From: Devosia rhodophyticola
GTDB lineage: Bacteria; Pseudomonadota; Alphaproteobacteria; Rhizobiales; Devosiaceae
Assembly (NCBI RefSeq): GCF_028816475.1
Contig: NZ_CP118247.1
Span: 930,001-994,000, forward strand
DNA length: 64,000 bases
Reading direction: 5' to 3'
The position numbers were made by a program, and so were the translations under genes. Positions 45,745 to 55,204 of the stretch are shown piece after piece (the stretch's first letter is position 1; each line of letters begins with the position of its first letter). The notes beneath the pieces were generated by a model. The model was not told the DNA's origin. It was given only the letters and a program-made list of their open reading frames with translations, and searched no databases.

Positions 45745-47145
45745 TCAGTCAAGCACGAAGCCGACGGAGCCTTTGAAGCTGCCGCGCATGCCGCCGCCGT
45801 TGCCAACGCCGTACATGGTTTCCATATTTCCAAGGAAAATGGCTTCAGCATCGCCAGCTACAACACTGCGATCGGTTGGCAGGGGGGCCGCTATCGGGCT
45901 CGGCTGAGCCAGATAGGGTGTGACCAGGATAACAAGTTCTGTCTGATCGTTGTTATAGTCACGCGACCGGAAGAGCGCGCCAAGGATCGGGATGTTGCCT
46001 AATCCGGGCAATTGCTTGATCTGTTGGCCGACATTGCTCTGCAACAGACCGCCGATTGCCAGTGTATCGCCGGGACGGATCTCAACCGAAGTCTTGGTGT
46101 TGCGATTGGTCAACGTATAGCTGCCAGCCTGCAATTCGGAGACGCCGGTATCAATCTCCAGCCCGATTGTGCCGTTGGAACGCACGGTCGGGGTAAAATT
46201 GAGTTTTACGCCATAATCCTTGTACTGGATCGTGGTGCCGCCGTTGCCGTCTGATATCGGAATTGGGAACTCGCCGCCAGCCTTGAATTCGGCTGGCTGG
46301 CCCGAGAGGGCCGTGAGCGTCGGTTTGGCCAGAACGCGCAGGGCGTTGCGGTCTTCAAGCGCGGTAATGGCTGCGTTAATCTGCAGGCCACCAGAGTTAT
46401 AGGCACCGCTGACCATATTGTTGGCCGAGGTGGACATGGTATTGTTGAAGCCGAAATTGGCCGAGCCAATCGAGAGCGAACCCGAGAGATTCACGCCCAG
46501 CTGCTTGGCAGTCGTTCGTTTAACCTCGGAAACGGTCACCTGCAGCATGACCTGCTGTGGTCCGTCGACATCAAGGATGTTGGCCACGTTCTTTTCATCG
46601 CCCGCGAATTGGACGGCAACGGCAGCAGCACGCTGACGGTCCTCATCGGAGCGAACCGAGCCAGTGAGCACAACACGGTTGGTATCGCCGCCCAGGTTCA
46701 CCGACTCAACAGTGATATTTGAAGTGGGAATGATCCGGGTCAACGCAGCTTGCAACGCTGCACCGATCTGGGATGGTTCCTTGATCACCTGGAGCTCGAG
46801 CACCGAAATGGTGCGACCTGAAGCATCGAGAAACAGAATATTGGTTTCACCGCCCCCGACGCCCTGAATGATGGCGCGCCGCGAGGATCGCATGATCGCC
46901 CCTGCAACCTCGGGCTGAGAAACAACGACTTCACTTACGTTGCCAGGCAGGTCGACGATCATCGACTTGTTTAACTGCAGCTTGACGTTCTGGGTAATGC
47001 CATACTGATTTGAAGAAACTGTCAGCTGGGATTGCGCCATGGCTGGCGCACTGGTCAATGGAGCCAGAGCAAGCGTGGCGCCAATTAGCAGCGCGGCAAG
47101 GGCCGAGCGGGTGGTGGCGGGAGTAAAACGGGCTGACTGGGACAT
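45745..47145 (-). CDS. cpaC: Outer-membrane secretin CpaC (RcpA)
   Basis: 466 residues from the ATG at 47145, preceded by GAGGAGA. Signal peptide (about 1-38, ending SAPAMA), the pilus N-terminal domain (about 40-115), a BON-like domain (ESVNLGGDTNRVVLTGSVRS) and the secretin domain (about 230-420) ending in TELVILVTPYL. Forms the outer-membrane pore for the pilus. Overlaps the cpaB end region closely (17 bases). Confidence 0.95.
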   Translation of the reverse strand: MSQSARFTPATTRSALAALLIGATLALAPLTSAPAMAQSQLTVSSNQYGITQNVKLQLNKSMIVDLPGNVSEVVVSQPEVAGAIMRSSRRAIIQGVGGGETNILFLDASGRTISVLELQVIKEPSQIGAALQAALTRIIPTSNITVESVNLGGDTNRVVLTGSVRSDEDRQRAAAVAVQFAGDEKNVANILDVDGPQQVMLQVTVSEVKRTTAKQLGVNLSGSLSIGSANFGFNNTMSTSANNMVSGAYNSGGLQINAAITALEDRNALRVLAKPTLTALSGQPAEFKAGGEFPIPISDGNGGTTIQYKDYGVKLNFTPTVRSNGTIGLEIDTGVSELQAGSYTLTNRNTKTSVEIRPGDTLAIGGLLQSNVGQQIKQLPGLGNIPILGALFRSRDYNNDQTELVILVTPYLAQPSPIAAPLPTDRSVVAGDAEAIFLGNMETMYGVGNGGGMRGSFKGSVGFVLD

Positions 47146-47162
47146 GGCGTTCTCCTCACTCA

Positions 47163-48086
47163 TCACTGCACCACGATTTCGGGCAGGACGGGTGCCGATG
47201 AGGTCACTTGGGGTGCGTTGGCCGATGGCAACGCGGGATCGATCGCGGGGGGCTGAACCATTTCAGGTGGCGCTGCGCTGGCGGACATCACACTTGATTG
47301 TTTGCCGTAACGCACCAGCCGCACCGCCTGCGAGGAATTGGTGCGAACCTCGTTATTGTTGTTGAAATCAGCCATCGAGCGCAGCGCCAGCGAGAGGGAG
47401 CCCTGCGATTTGGCGTTCATCAATGTTTCGGCCTGGGACGGGTCGAGTTCAAGCGTGGCAATGGTTCGGTCATCAAACACTTGTGCCTGCGGACCACCTT
47501 CTGGCGCAGTCTCGGTCTCTCCGCCCGTGGCGCCAACTTCGCCGAGGCGTTTGCCAATCGCCAGGATGCGAACGTTGGTCAGGACGGCTTCGGAAGTTTG
47601 CCCACCAGCTGTCATGCGCGTCAGAAGGACATCGACATGATCGTTGGGCACGATAAATCCACCAGCGCTGGAGGCGGCATCAACCGGCACCGAGACGCCA
47701 CGCATACCCTTGCTCAATACCGCCGACAGATATCCTTGATCTGCGCGAACAAGCTTGGCTTCACGGATAGGTTCACCGGGGAAGAATTCAAATCGCGCCA
47801 CAGTGTCCACTAGTAAGTCGGTTGCATCCGGCGTTGCTTCGCTGGTCACATATTCGGGCCGGACAGCTCCTTCGGGCCAATCCTGCCACTGGACCGATTG
47901 CGGGGTGAGGCGTTCGCCAACACCTATCGTGTTTCTGGCGACCAGAACCTGAAGCTTGGCTTCCTGCTTGGTCACCTCGGTGACCACAGTCTGGGGCGTG
48001 GGCGTACCGCCGCGCATCAGAAGGAAAAATGCAAGGCCACCAGTCAGAACTGCGACGGACAATAAAATGATCTGTGCCGGTTTCAT
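47163..48086 (-). CDS. cpaB: Flp pilus assembly protein CpaB (RcpC)
   Basis: 307 residues from the ATG at 48086 (GGAG upstream). Membrane helix (about 4-24), then an SAF domain (about 50-115: LVARNTIGVGERLTPQSVQW) and the RcpC domain (about 120-240) with GMRGVSVPVDAASSAGGFI and DHVDVLLTRM. Periplasmic partner of the secretin. The tail after 260 is Pro/Ala rich. Confidence 0.93.
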   Translation of the reverse strand: MKPAQIILLSVAVLTGGLAFFLLMRGGTPTPQTVVTEVTKQEAKLQVLVARNTIGVGERLTPQSVQWQDWPEGAVRPEYVTSEATPDATDLLVDTVARFEFFPGEPIREAKLVRADQGYLSAVLSKGMRGVSVPVDAASSAGGFIVPNDHVDVLLTRMTAGGQTSEAVLTNVRILAIGKRLGEVGATGGETETAPEGGPQAQVFDDRTIATLELDPSQAETLMNAKSQGSLSLALRSMADFNNNNEVRTNSSQAVRLVRYGKQSSVMSASAAPPEMVQPPAIDPALPSANAPQVTSSAPVLPEIVVQ

Positions 48087-48372
48087 CACTCAACTCCACT
48101 GCGTCACAATGCCAGTACCGGGCACCGAACCGTTAAACTGGACAGCAGCCCTAAACCTTGACAGTCTTGACGCGCCAGTTTCATTGTCCAAACTATGATG
48201 CAAAAGGGTCAAAGTTTGGTTAACCGGGGATTTGCAAATCCGGTTAATAAACTATTTAAAAATGCGGAGATGAAATAGGCCGTATTGACCGCGAATGTTT
48301 GAGTATTCGCGGCGTCCTATTTGGAGTGTGACCAGCTTACGATCGACTTGACCATAAAGATTGATCAGATAT
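48087..48372. other. Intergenic region between cpaB and cpaA
   Basis: 286 bases without a supported gene. AT-rich for this window around 48200-48290, consistent with a promoter for cpaB onward on the minus strand, but no element is clear enough to name. Confidence 0.4.
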
Positions 48373-48872
48373 TCAGGCGGCCAGCTGCTGAAAGATGGGT
48401 GAAGCCGAATATGTCACGAGGCCCGCAATCGCCAGAGCGATGCCATAGGGAATACCAGTCTTTCGATCATGCAGGCGTTCGAGCCAGACAAAGCGCGCCA
48501 GAAGCGGGCTGAGCGGCAAGGTACGCAGCGCCAGAATCAGCAGTGTCAGAGCACCGCCGAGCAAGCCGGCATAAACGAGGTAAGGCAAGGTAAGGCCGAA
48601 GCCGAGCCACAAAGTAGTGGCAGCGGCGAGTTTTGCATCGCCTCCCCGATCCAGCGCAATGCGAACATGCAAAACGCCACGACGAGAACCACCGTGGCAC
48701 ATGCAATGTGCATGGCGACCTGTTGCAGCGGCAAATTTATCACCAGCGCCAAAACGAAAAATCCGGCGACCAAGGTGAGCACCAGCTTGTTGGATATCTT
48801 CATGGTGAGCAGGTCCGAGGATGCGGCCAGCGCCATGGCGAACGGAAAAAACAACATGGCAATCGTGGACAC
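48373..48872 (-). pseudogene. cpaA: Prepilin peptidase CpaA, frame broken by one missing base
   Basis: Type IV (A24) prepilin peptidase that processes the Flp prepilin. From a GTG at 48872 (GGGGG five bases upstream), the first frame carries FFPFAMALAASSDLLTMKISN in two motifs (AASSDLL with the first catalytic Asp, MKISN) and membrane helices to FALRWIG. At a four-C run (48644-48647; G on the coding strand) similarity moves to the -1 frame: GGGDAKLAAATTLW, with the second catalytic Asp, and on to 48373. One added base restores 166 residues, the family length, and the GxGD motif lies exactly at the break. As written the enzyme is dead. Confidence 0.88.
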
Positions 48873-48944
48873 AGTATCCCCCTTGAACCCGGCAACAACG
48901 CATTTCGCGCGAGGATCAATCTGAACGAAAGCGGTTAACAATAT

Positions 48945-48977
48945 GCAAAACAAAGGGGGGAGCACGGTGCTCCCCCC
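48945..48977 (-). terminator. Terminator after flp pilin gene
   Basis: A G6/C6-based perfect stem (GGGGGGAGC 48955-48963 with GCTCCCCCC 48969-48977) is followed on the minus strand by TTTGTTTTG. It lies about 35 bases after the flp stop and before cpaA, so the abundant pilin can be made as a separate short message. Confidence 0.87.
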
Positions 48978-49010
48978 TCGGTCAAATCTTTGATTGGTCG
49001 CCTAAGGCGA

Positions 49011-49193
49011 TCAGGGTGTTGGAACGGTAACGCCGCCAAGACGGTTCGAGATACCGTTGAACAGGTTACCCAGGTTTCCGCCGAGGGCAGATGCTGCAGC
49101 GATGATGCCAACAGCGATCAGAGCGGCGATCAGGCCATATTCGATTGCGGTTGCGCCGGACTCGTCCTGCGCGAAGCTTGCAATAATTTTCAT
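49011..49193 (-). CDS. flp: Flp/Fap pilin subunit
   Basis: 60-residue prepilin from the ATG at 49193, which has AAGGAG seven bases upstream (an ATG at 49199 is too close). Short leader, then DESGATAIEYGLIAALIAVGI: the conserved Gly-Ala-Thr-Ala-Ile-Glu-Tyr-Gly cleavage region with Glu5-Tyr6 of the mature Flp pilin and a hydrophobic helix to about residue 41. It is the major pilus subunit and the substrate of CpaA. Confidence 0.96.
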   Translation of the reverse strand: MKIIASFAQDESGATAIEYGLIAALIAVGIIAAASALGGNLGNLFNGISNRLGGVTVPTP

Positions 49194-49581
49194 TCCCATA
49201 CTCCTTGCTCACGTCATTAAGTGACGCCATCGTTCGATACGTCACACATCGAACTTGGCGTTGAAGTTATCCGGCAGTTCTTGAAATTGCGTTAATTGAA
49301 GAGTCGGCAGGACCTTGATTCAATATGAAATAAAATATGCATATCAATACCTTAATCCAAAAGTTCGCTTTTTACATACCGCACGAAGGCTAGGGGTTTA
49401 CCCCTTTTACCCCGCAATATTGCAGTAACACTCTATATATAGCGGTCTGACTGAATAGCCTTCAGACTTGTCATAATTCCTCTTAACAATGACTTGGGAC
49501 GACAATTCTGACCGCGTTTGCCAATTCTTCACCATTATCAGCGAAAATCATCGTGCCCATTCAGTTTGTCGAGGCCCAATC
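49194..49581. other. Divergent intergenic region upstream of flp
   Basis: 388 bases, AT-rich at 49320-49380, with no supported gene. Two inverted repeats are on the flp side: CGTCA-TTAAG-TGACG at 49212-49226, just before the flp ribosome site, and TTCGAT/ATCGAA arms at 49233-49253. They may be a leader hairpin and an operator, but neither is proven. Promoters for flp and for the pilus N-domain gene must lie here. Confidence 0.5.
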
Positions 49582-50031
49582 ATGTCGCGTTTCCTTGTTA
49601 TCGCCGCTGCCACTGTTCTGGTGAGCCTGGTTAATCCAATCTCAGCGATGGCTGAACAAGGCGCACCGATCAACGTCAATGCCAACATGGCGAGGGTCTT
49701 GCGGATCAACGCCCCCGCCGCGACGGTCATCGTGGGCAATCCAGCGGTTGCAGACGTGACCATACAAGATCCACAAACGCTGATCCTGACCGGCAAGAGC
49801 TATGGACAGACAAACCTCATCGTTCTTGATGCCATCGGTAACCCGATAGCGGACACCTTGATCGAAGTAGTGCAGAAGCAGGCCGGAACAATGACGGTTT
49901 ATCAGGGGCAGCAGCGGTCGAGCCTGTCGTGTGCGCCCGTTTGTCAGCCCACAATCATGCTGGGCGATGATCCAAGCTTTCTGGCCAATAGCATCTCGGG
50001 TTCGAACCTGGTCAGCAGCGCCGCAAACTGA
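49582..50031 (+). CDS. Pilus assembly protein N-terminal domain protein (CpaC-N-like)
   Basis: 149 residues from the ATG at 49582. Signal peptide (about 1-26, ending AMA) then a domain like the first 75 residues of mature CpaC (MARVLRINAPAATVIVGNPAVADVTI and GQTNLIVLDAIG as the two repeats of the fold), with no secretin domain. Two cysteines near the C-terminus may form a disulfide. It may bind or mimic the secretin N-terminus. First gene of the plus-strand part of the tad locus. Confidence 0.85.
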   Translation: MSRFLVIAAATVLVSLVNPISAMAEQGAPINVNANMARVLRINAPAATVIVGNPAVADVTIQDPQTLILTGKSYGQTNLIVLDAIGNPIADTLIEVVQKQAGTMTVYQGQQRSSLSCAPVCQPTIMLGDDPSFLANSISGSNLVSSAAN

Positions 50032-50127
50032 TTGCAGCGTTAAGCCGCTGTTTACCACAAATGCGAATGCATTGTGACGGCGGCATTTCATAAGATTTAC
50101 TTAGCCATGTCCTACTAGATTTGACTG

Positions 50128-50712
50128 ATGAATTGGGCGAGGTCCATGGTCAAGTCACTGTCATCAGCGCGGCGCGGCGTGTTTGCGAGACTGGTTCGCC
50201 GCTCGTTCGTGCGCGACACCAGCGGTGCGACGGCCATTGAGTTCGGAATTCTTGCCCTGCCGTTCTTTGCCATCATCGGGGCTATTCTCGAGACATCACT
50301 GGTCTTTCTCTCCGGCCAGATTCTAGACAGCGCAGTCAGCGACGCCAGTCGCCAGATAAGGACAGGGCAAGCCGTCAACGCCACATTTGGTGTCGGCGAG
50401 TTTCGCAATCTGATCTGCGGTGGGCTTTATGGCCTGTTCGACTGCAGCGCCTTGAACATCAGGGTCAGCACCATCAGTGACTTTTCATCGGCAGTAGTGA
50501 CTCTTCCGGTCAACGCTGCCTGCACGAGCAGCTGTACATGGACCACCCCAGACACTTATGGGCCAGGGTCGGGATCTAGCACCATCATGGTTCAGGTCTA
50601 TTACAAATGGCCAATCATACTTGATTTTGGAGGCGGGCTCAGCCTGGCCGACCTACCCGACCGGACCCGGCTCCTCGCCACCGTTCGCGTTTTCCGTAAT
50701 GAGCCATTCTGA
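50128..50712 (+). CDS. TadE/TadF-family pilus pseudopilin
   Basis: 194 residues (ATG 50128; an ATG at 50146 with GAGG just before it is an alternative). After a basic N-terminus comes the TadE motif RDTSGATAIEFGILALPFFA, with the prepilin-peptidase-like Gly-Ala-Thr-Ala-Ile-Glu-Phe site and hydrophobic helix, and a periplasmic domain with several Cys (CGGLYGLFDC, CTSSC). Overlaps the next gene by TGATG, showing coupling. Confidence 0.87.
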   Translation: MNWARSMVKSLSSARRGVFARLVRRSFVRDTSGATAIEFGILALPFFAIIGAILETSLVFLSGQILDSAVSDASRQIRTGQAVNATFGVGEFRNLICGGLYGLFDCSALNIRVSTISDFSSAVVTLPVNAACTSSCTWTTPDTYGPGSGSSTIMVQVYYKWPIILDFGGGLSLADLPDRTRLLATVRVFRNEPF

Positions 50713-51293
50713 TGGTTGGATTAATCAAATTGCTTCGCTCAAGGTTCAATGGATTTGCGCGCGCCAACGAAGCGGTGGCGGCGGTCGAGTTTGCGCTGAT
50801 CCTGCCGGTGATGCTGCTGGTCTATATCGGCAGCGTTGAGGCCAGCTCACTGATCACGACCGACCGTCGGGTGCAGACCATTACCGGCACGCTGGGCGAT
50901 CTGGTTGCCCGTTCCAACGAAAAGATTCCCGTTGCCAGCCTCATAAATTTCTTTGAGGCGGCCGAGGGCATCATGGTGCCGTTTTCAACGGCGTCACTTG
51001 TGCAAGTGGTGACCTCGGTTCGGGTCAACAATGACGGCACGACAACGGTGTTGTGGAGCCGTCAATACCAGAACAACACGATGTCGTCGGGCGGTCGGGC
51101 ACATTCGGTCAATCAGCCCTATGCGCTGCCTAGCGCGATTACCGATATTTCCCTCGGGGAATCGGTAATCGTTGCGGAAACTTTCTATACGTTCACGCCC
51201 TCGTTCAACATTGTCTACAACGGCACCATTCCGCTTTATCGTGAGAATTTCTATCTGCCGCGCTTTGAAACAGACATTGATCTGGTCCCTTAA
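50712..51293 (+). CDS. TadE-family pilus pseudopilin
   Basis: 193 residues, ATG overlapping the previous stop. The TadE motif ANEAVAAVEFALILPVMLL gives the cleavage site and membrane helix (about 19-42), followed by a periplasmic domain without cysteines. The pair with the preceding gene corresponds to TadE and TadF; no TadG-type protein with a von Willebrand domain is in the window. Confidence 0.87.
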   Translation: MVGLIKLLRSRFNGFARANEAVAAVEFALILPVMLLVYIGSVEASSLITTDRRVQTITGTLGDLVARSNEKIPVASLINFFEAAEGIMVPFSTASLVQVVTSVRVNNDGTTTVLWSRQYQNNTMSSGGRAHSVNQPYALPSAITDISLGESVIVAETFYTFTPSFNIVYNGTIPLYRENFYLPRFETDIDLVP

Positions 51294-51360
51294 GGCCCAC
51301 GCGCTTGCGCCTTAGAGACGGCTATGCCATAGGCGAGGCATTCCAACCACGGTGTGCCCC

Positions 51361-51981
51361 ATGAGCGAACCCCTGATCCCCGTATTCGACATCGGCAATG
51401 TATTTGTCGACTGGAACCCGATGTATCTGTTTCGCAAGCTGTTCGAAACCGAAGAGGAAGCGCGCTGGTTCGCCGACAATGTCTGCACGCCCGACTGGAA
51501 CCTGGAATTTGACGCTGGCGAAATTTATGCCGAAGGCGTTGCCAAGCTGATTGCCCGCTTTCCGCGATATTGGCGCGAAATTCAAGCGTATGACGTGCGT
51601 TGGAAAGAAACCTTTAGCGGGATCATCCAGGGCACTGTCGCTATCCACGACGAGTTGATCGAGCAGGAAATCCCGACATTTGCCATCACCAATTTTTCCT
51701 GGGAAAAGTGGGTGTCATGCCTTGGGGAATGGCCGTTTCTTGAAAAATTCGACGGGGTCATCGTCTCGGGGCTTGAGGGACTGGTAAAGCCTGACACAAG
51801 GCTTTACCGGGTCTTTTGTGAGCGCTACGGGTTGGCCCCGGAAAGCTGCGTTTTCATTGACGACAGCGAACCAAATGTGATTGCCGCGCGCAAATATGGC
51901 ATGAACGCCGTTCACTTCACCTCGCCTGAGCAGGCGCGCAAGGAACTGATCGGCTTCGGCCTACCGCTCGCCAGCAAGTAA
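51361..51981 (+). CDS. HAD-superfamily hydrolase (HAD-IA, haloacid dehalogenase-like)
   Basis: 206 residues from the ATG at 51361. HAD motif 1 FDIGNVFVDW (nucleophile Asp followed by Ile-Gly in place of Asp-x-Asp; the YihX-like form DIGNV), motif 2 Thr/Asn in AITNFSW, motif 3 Lys in GLVKPDTRLY, motif 4 VFIDDSEPN. Probably a sugar-phosphate or nucleotide phosphatase of the YihX group; the substrate is unknown. Stands between the pilus genes and the end of the salvage operon. Confidence 0.85.
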   Translation: MSEPLIPVFDIGNVFVDWNPMYLFRKLFETEEEARWFADNVCTPDWNLEFDAGEIYAEGVAKLIARFPRYWREIQAYDVRWKETFSGIIQGTVAIHDELIEQEIPTFAITNFSWEKWVSCLGEWPFLEKFDGVIVSGLEGLVKPDTRLYRVFCERYGLAPESCVFIDDSEPNVIAARKYGMNAVHFTSPEQARKELIGFGLPLASK

Positions 51982-52001
51982 GGAATTCCCTCGTCCGCCG
52001 C

Positions 52002-52631
52002 CTATTTGGTGCCATACATGCGGTCGCCCGCGTCGCCAAGGCCGGGCATGATGTAGCCCAGCTCATTGAGGTGACTATCGATCGAGGCAGTAAAGACCGG
52101 CACATCCGGGTGTGCCTCGGTAAACCGCGCCACCCCTTCGGGCGCCGCCAACAGGCATAGAAAGCGGATATTATTGGCGCCGCGTTCCTTGAGCTTGTCG
52201 ATGGCCGCAGTCGCCGAATTGGCGGTGGCCAGCATGGGATCGACCACGATGATCAGTCGGTCCTGAAGATTGGAGGGGGCCTTGAAGTAATATTCAACCG
52301 GCTCCAGCGTCTCATGGTCGCGATACATGCCAATGTGAGCGACGCGCGCGGCGGGCACCAAGTCCAGCATGCCTTCGAGCAGACCATTGCCGGCACGTAG
52401 GATTGAGGCAAACACCAGCTTCTTGCCCTTGATGGCGGGCGCCATCATTTCGGCCATCGGGGTTTCGATCGGGATCAGTTCCAGTTCGAGATCGCGCGTC
52501 ACCTCATAACAGAGCAAATGGGCAATCTCGCGCAGCAGGCGGCGGAACCCGGCAATCGAGGTTTCCTTGTTGCGCATGATGGTCAGCTTGTGCTGGATCA
52601 GCGGGTGATCGACGACCGTAACATTGTTCAT
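52002..52631 (-). CDS. upp: Uracil phosphoribosyltransferase
   Basis: Makes UMP from uracil and PRPP. 209 residues with [13 protein letters not shown] at the N-terminus, the PRPP-binding [14 protein letters not shown] and the C-terminal uracil-binding [17 protein letters not shown]. Last gene of the deo operon: it captures the uracil that DeoA or cytidine deaminase routes release. Confidence 0.97.
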   Translation of the reverse strand: MNNVTVVDHPLIQHKLTIMRNKETSIAGFRRLLREIAHLLCYEVTRDLELELIPIETPMAEMMAPAIKGKKLVFASILRAGNGLLEGMLDLVPAARVAHIGMYRDHETLEPVEYYFKAPSNLQDRLIIVVDPMLATANSATAAIDKLKERGANNIRFLCLLAAPEGVARFTEAHPDVPVFTASIDSHLNELGYIMPGLGDAGDRMYGTK

Positions 52632-52646
52632 TTGATCATCTTTGTT

Positions 52647-53864
52647 CTAGAGAAAACTCTTGCCGTGTGTGCCCGGCGCCAGACCCAACCAATGGGCGAG
52701 GCTTTCCCCAATATCGGCGAAGGTTGAGCGAATGCCAATCTCGCCAGGCGTCAGGCTTGGGGAAAACAGCAGAATTGGTATCTGTTCGCGGGTGTGATCG
52801 CTGCCGGGCCAGGTTGGATCATTGCCGTGATCGGCGGTTAGCACAAGCAAATCGTCGGGCTGCATGGCCACGATCAGTTCTGGCAGCCGAGCGTCGAACT
52901 GTTCGAGCGCTGCGGCATAGCCGGGCACATCGCGACGATGGCCATATTCAGAGTCGAAATCGACAAAATTGGTCATGACGAAACTGCCGTCGGCCGCCAT
53001 TTCCATGGCTTCGAGCGTTTTGTCAAACAGCGCCATATTGCCGGTGGCCTTGAGTTTATGGGTCACGCCCATGGTGGCGTAGATATCGGAAATTTTGCCA
53101 ATTGCAAAAACCTGACGTCCCGCCGCCTTGGCGCGGTCAAGCAATGTGGGTTCGGGCGGGGCGATGGCAAAGTCACGTCGATTGCCAGTACGCTTGAAGG
53201 TTTGCGCAGTTTCGCCGACGAAGGGTCGGGCAATGACGCGGCCGATCATCATCGGTTCTGTCAACCTAAAGGCGGTCTGACACACCTCATAGAGCCGATC
53301 GAGACCGAAATGGTTTTCGTGGGCGGCAATCTGAAATACGCTATCAATTGAGGTGTAGCAAATCGGTTTGCCGGTGCGGATCGACTCTTCGCCCAATTCA
53401 GCAATGATTGTAGTGCCCGACGCGTGTTTGTCGCCCAAAATACCGGGAAGACCCGCTTCGCGTACCAACGTTTCGATTAAATCGGCGGGAAATGTCGGTT
53501 CGGTCTGGGGAAAGTAGCCCCATTCAAATGGTACCGGTACCCCGGCGATTTCCCAATGACCGGAGGGTGTATCCTTGCCTTTGGAAATTTCGCGCCCGAC
53601 ACCAAATCGACCGCCCAGTGGTTTGTCGGAAAATCCAGCCGGAACAGTGCCAGTCGACAGTTTCATGGCGGCCCCCAGCCCGATGGAATCCATGTTGGGC
53701 AAGTGTAACGGTCCACTGCGCAGGCCGGCTCGATCAGCTTTGCCTGCGGCGGCGTGTTCGACAATATGGCCCAGCGTGTCGGCACCTTGGTCGCCATAGC
53801 TGGCTGCATCAGGCGCCCCGCCAATTCCGACGCTATCAAGAATGCACAAAATGGCGCGGGGCAT
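52647..53864 (-). CDS. deoB: Phosphopentomutase
   Basis: Interconverts (deoxy)ribose-1-phosphate and 5-phosphate, linking phosphorolysis to DeoC. 405 residues of the alkaline-phosphatase superfamily with metal ligands in [13 protein letters not shown], the phosphorylated Thr region DTPSGHWE and [18 protein letters not shown]. Two bases before it lies the deoA stop. Confidence 0.97.
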   Translation of the reverse strand: MPRAILCILDSVGIGGAPDAASYGDQGADTLGHIVEHAAAGKADRAGLRSGPLHLPNMDSIGLGAAMKLSTGTVPAGFSDKPLGGRFGVGREISKGKDTPSGHWEIAGVPVPFEWGYFPQTEPTFPADLIETLVREAGLPGILGDKHASGTTIIAELGEESIRTGKPICYTSIDSVFQIAAHENHFGLDRLYEVCQTAFRLTEPMMIGRVIARPFVGETAQTFKRTGNRRDFAIAPPEPTLLDRAKAAGRQVFAIGKISDIYATMGVTHKLKATGNMALFDKTLEAMEMAADGSFVMTNFVDFDSEYGHRRDVPGYAAALEQFDARLPELIVAMQPDDLLVLTADHGNDPTWPGSDHTREQIPILLFSPSLTPGEIGIRSTFADIGESLAHWLGLAPGTHGKSFL

Positions 53865-53866
53865 GG

Positions 53867-55204
53867 CTATTCCTTTCGCTCGACCGAGTCAGGTGCAACG
53901 GTGGCGGAGACAAGCGGCTGACGTTCGTGAAAATTGCCCAGTCCATAGGCGGCCAACAGTCGTTTCTCGGCCTCGTCGACACTGGCCGCGTCGTTGGCAT
54001 GCAGGCGCGCGATGGGAGTCTTGGTGTCGATGCGTGTGCCCAAACCCGCCAGACGATCAAAGCCCACGGCATAATCAATGGCGTCGCCTGGCGTTGTTCG
54101 CCCGCCACCCAAGGCTACAACAGCCATGCCAACGCCGCGTGTATCAATGCTGGCTACCGTTCCTTCCTGTGGGGCATGAACGTCACGGATGATGCTGGCC
54201 TCGGGTAAGTGGGCATCCATATTGTCGATAAGGTCAGCGGGGCCGCCGAGCGCGGCGACCATTTGGCCAAAGCGTTCAGCGGCGCTGCCATCGTCCAGTC
54301 TGGCGTGCAGCAACACGCGGGCCTGTTGGGAGTTCTCGGCAATGTTGGTCATTGTGGCAACCGTTGCGCACAGCGCCAGCGTTACTTCAAGCAATCGCTC
54401 GTCGCGATGTCGGCCAGTCAGGAAGTCCACCGCGTTGCGCACCTCAAGCGCGTTGCCGGCGGCGCTTGCCAGCGGCTCGTTCATGTCTGTGATCAGGGCC
54501 GACGTCGCAAGGCCTGCCCCATTGGCCACTTCAACCAGACTTTGGGCGAGCGCACGCGCCTTTTCGGGTGTCGACATAAAGGCGCCTGAACCGGTCTTGA
54601 CGTCGAGCACCAGTGCATCGAGCCCAGCGGCCAGTTTTTTGGCCAGAATCGAAGCGGTAATCAGGGGAATGGATTCAACCGTCGCGGTCACATCACGAAT
54701 GGCATATAGCCGTTTGTCTGCGGGCGCCAGATCGGCAGTCTGGCCGATAATGGCGCAGCCCGCGTTTTTAACGACCTGCCGAAAAAGCGCATTGTCGGGG
54801 CTGGTGGTATAGCCGGGAATGGCATCGAACTTGTCCAGCGTACCGCCGGTGTGCCCGAGCCCCCGCCCCGAAATCATGGGGACATATATCCCGATAGCCG
54901 CCAACATTGGCGCCAGCATAAGCGAGACATTATCGCCCACGCCACCGGTCGAGTGCTTGTCGGCCACCGGCCCGTCAAAGTCGCGCCAATCGAGTACCTG
55001 ACCGCTATCGCGCATCGCCAGCGTGAGTGCGACGCGCTCGTCCATGTCCATATCGTTGAAATAGACTGCCATGGCGAAGGCGGCGGCCTGTGTGTCGGCA
55101 ACGCGGCCATCGGCAAAACCGGCGATGAATTCAGCGATTTCCGCTTTTGTCAGCGCATGGCCGTCGCGTTTCCTGGCAATGACTTCCTGGGGTAGAAAAA
55201 CCAT
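53867..55204 (-). CDS. deoA: Thymidine phosphorylase
   Basis: Cleaves thymidine and deoxyuridine to base and deoxyribose-1-phosphate. 445 residues. Substrate and phosphate motifs [13 protein letters not shown] and [14 protein letters not shown], with DVKTGSGAF further on, are those of DeoA/PyNP. Its length fits DeoA. Begins immediately after the small unknown gene stop. Confidence 0.96.
   Translation of the reverse strand: MVFLPQEVIARKRDGHALTKAEIAEFIAGFADGRVADTQAAAFAMAVYFNDMDMDERVALTLAMRDSGQVLDWRDFDGPVADKHSTGGVGDNVSLMLAPMLAAIGIYVPMISGRGLGHTGGTLDKFDAIPGYTTSPDNALFRQVVKNAGCAIIGQTADLAPADKRLYAIRDVTATVESIPLITASILAKKLAAGLDALVLDVKTGSGAFMSTPEKARALAQSLVEVANGAGLATSALITDMNEPLASAAGNALEVRNAVDFLTGRHRDERLLEVTLALCATVATMTNIAENSQQARVLLHARLDDGSAAERFGQMVAALGGPADLIDNMDAHLPEASIIRDVHAPQEGTVASIDTRGVGMAVVALGGGRTTPGDAIDYAVGFDRLAGLGTRIDTKTPIARLHANDAASVDEAEKRLLAAYGLGNFHERQPLVSATVAPDSVERKE

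Noticed and set aside
48546..48965. Minus-strand frame as a complete prepilin peptidase
   Set aside because: Its C-terminal part after FALRWIG has no similarity; the real C-terminal half is in the other frame down to 48373.
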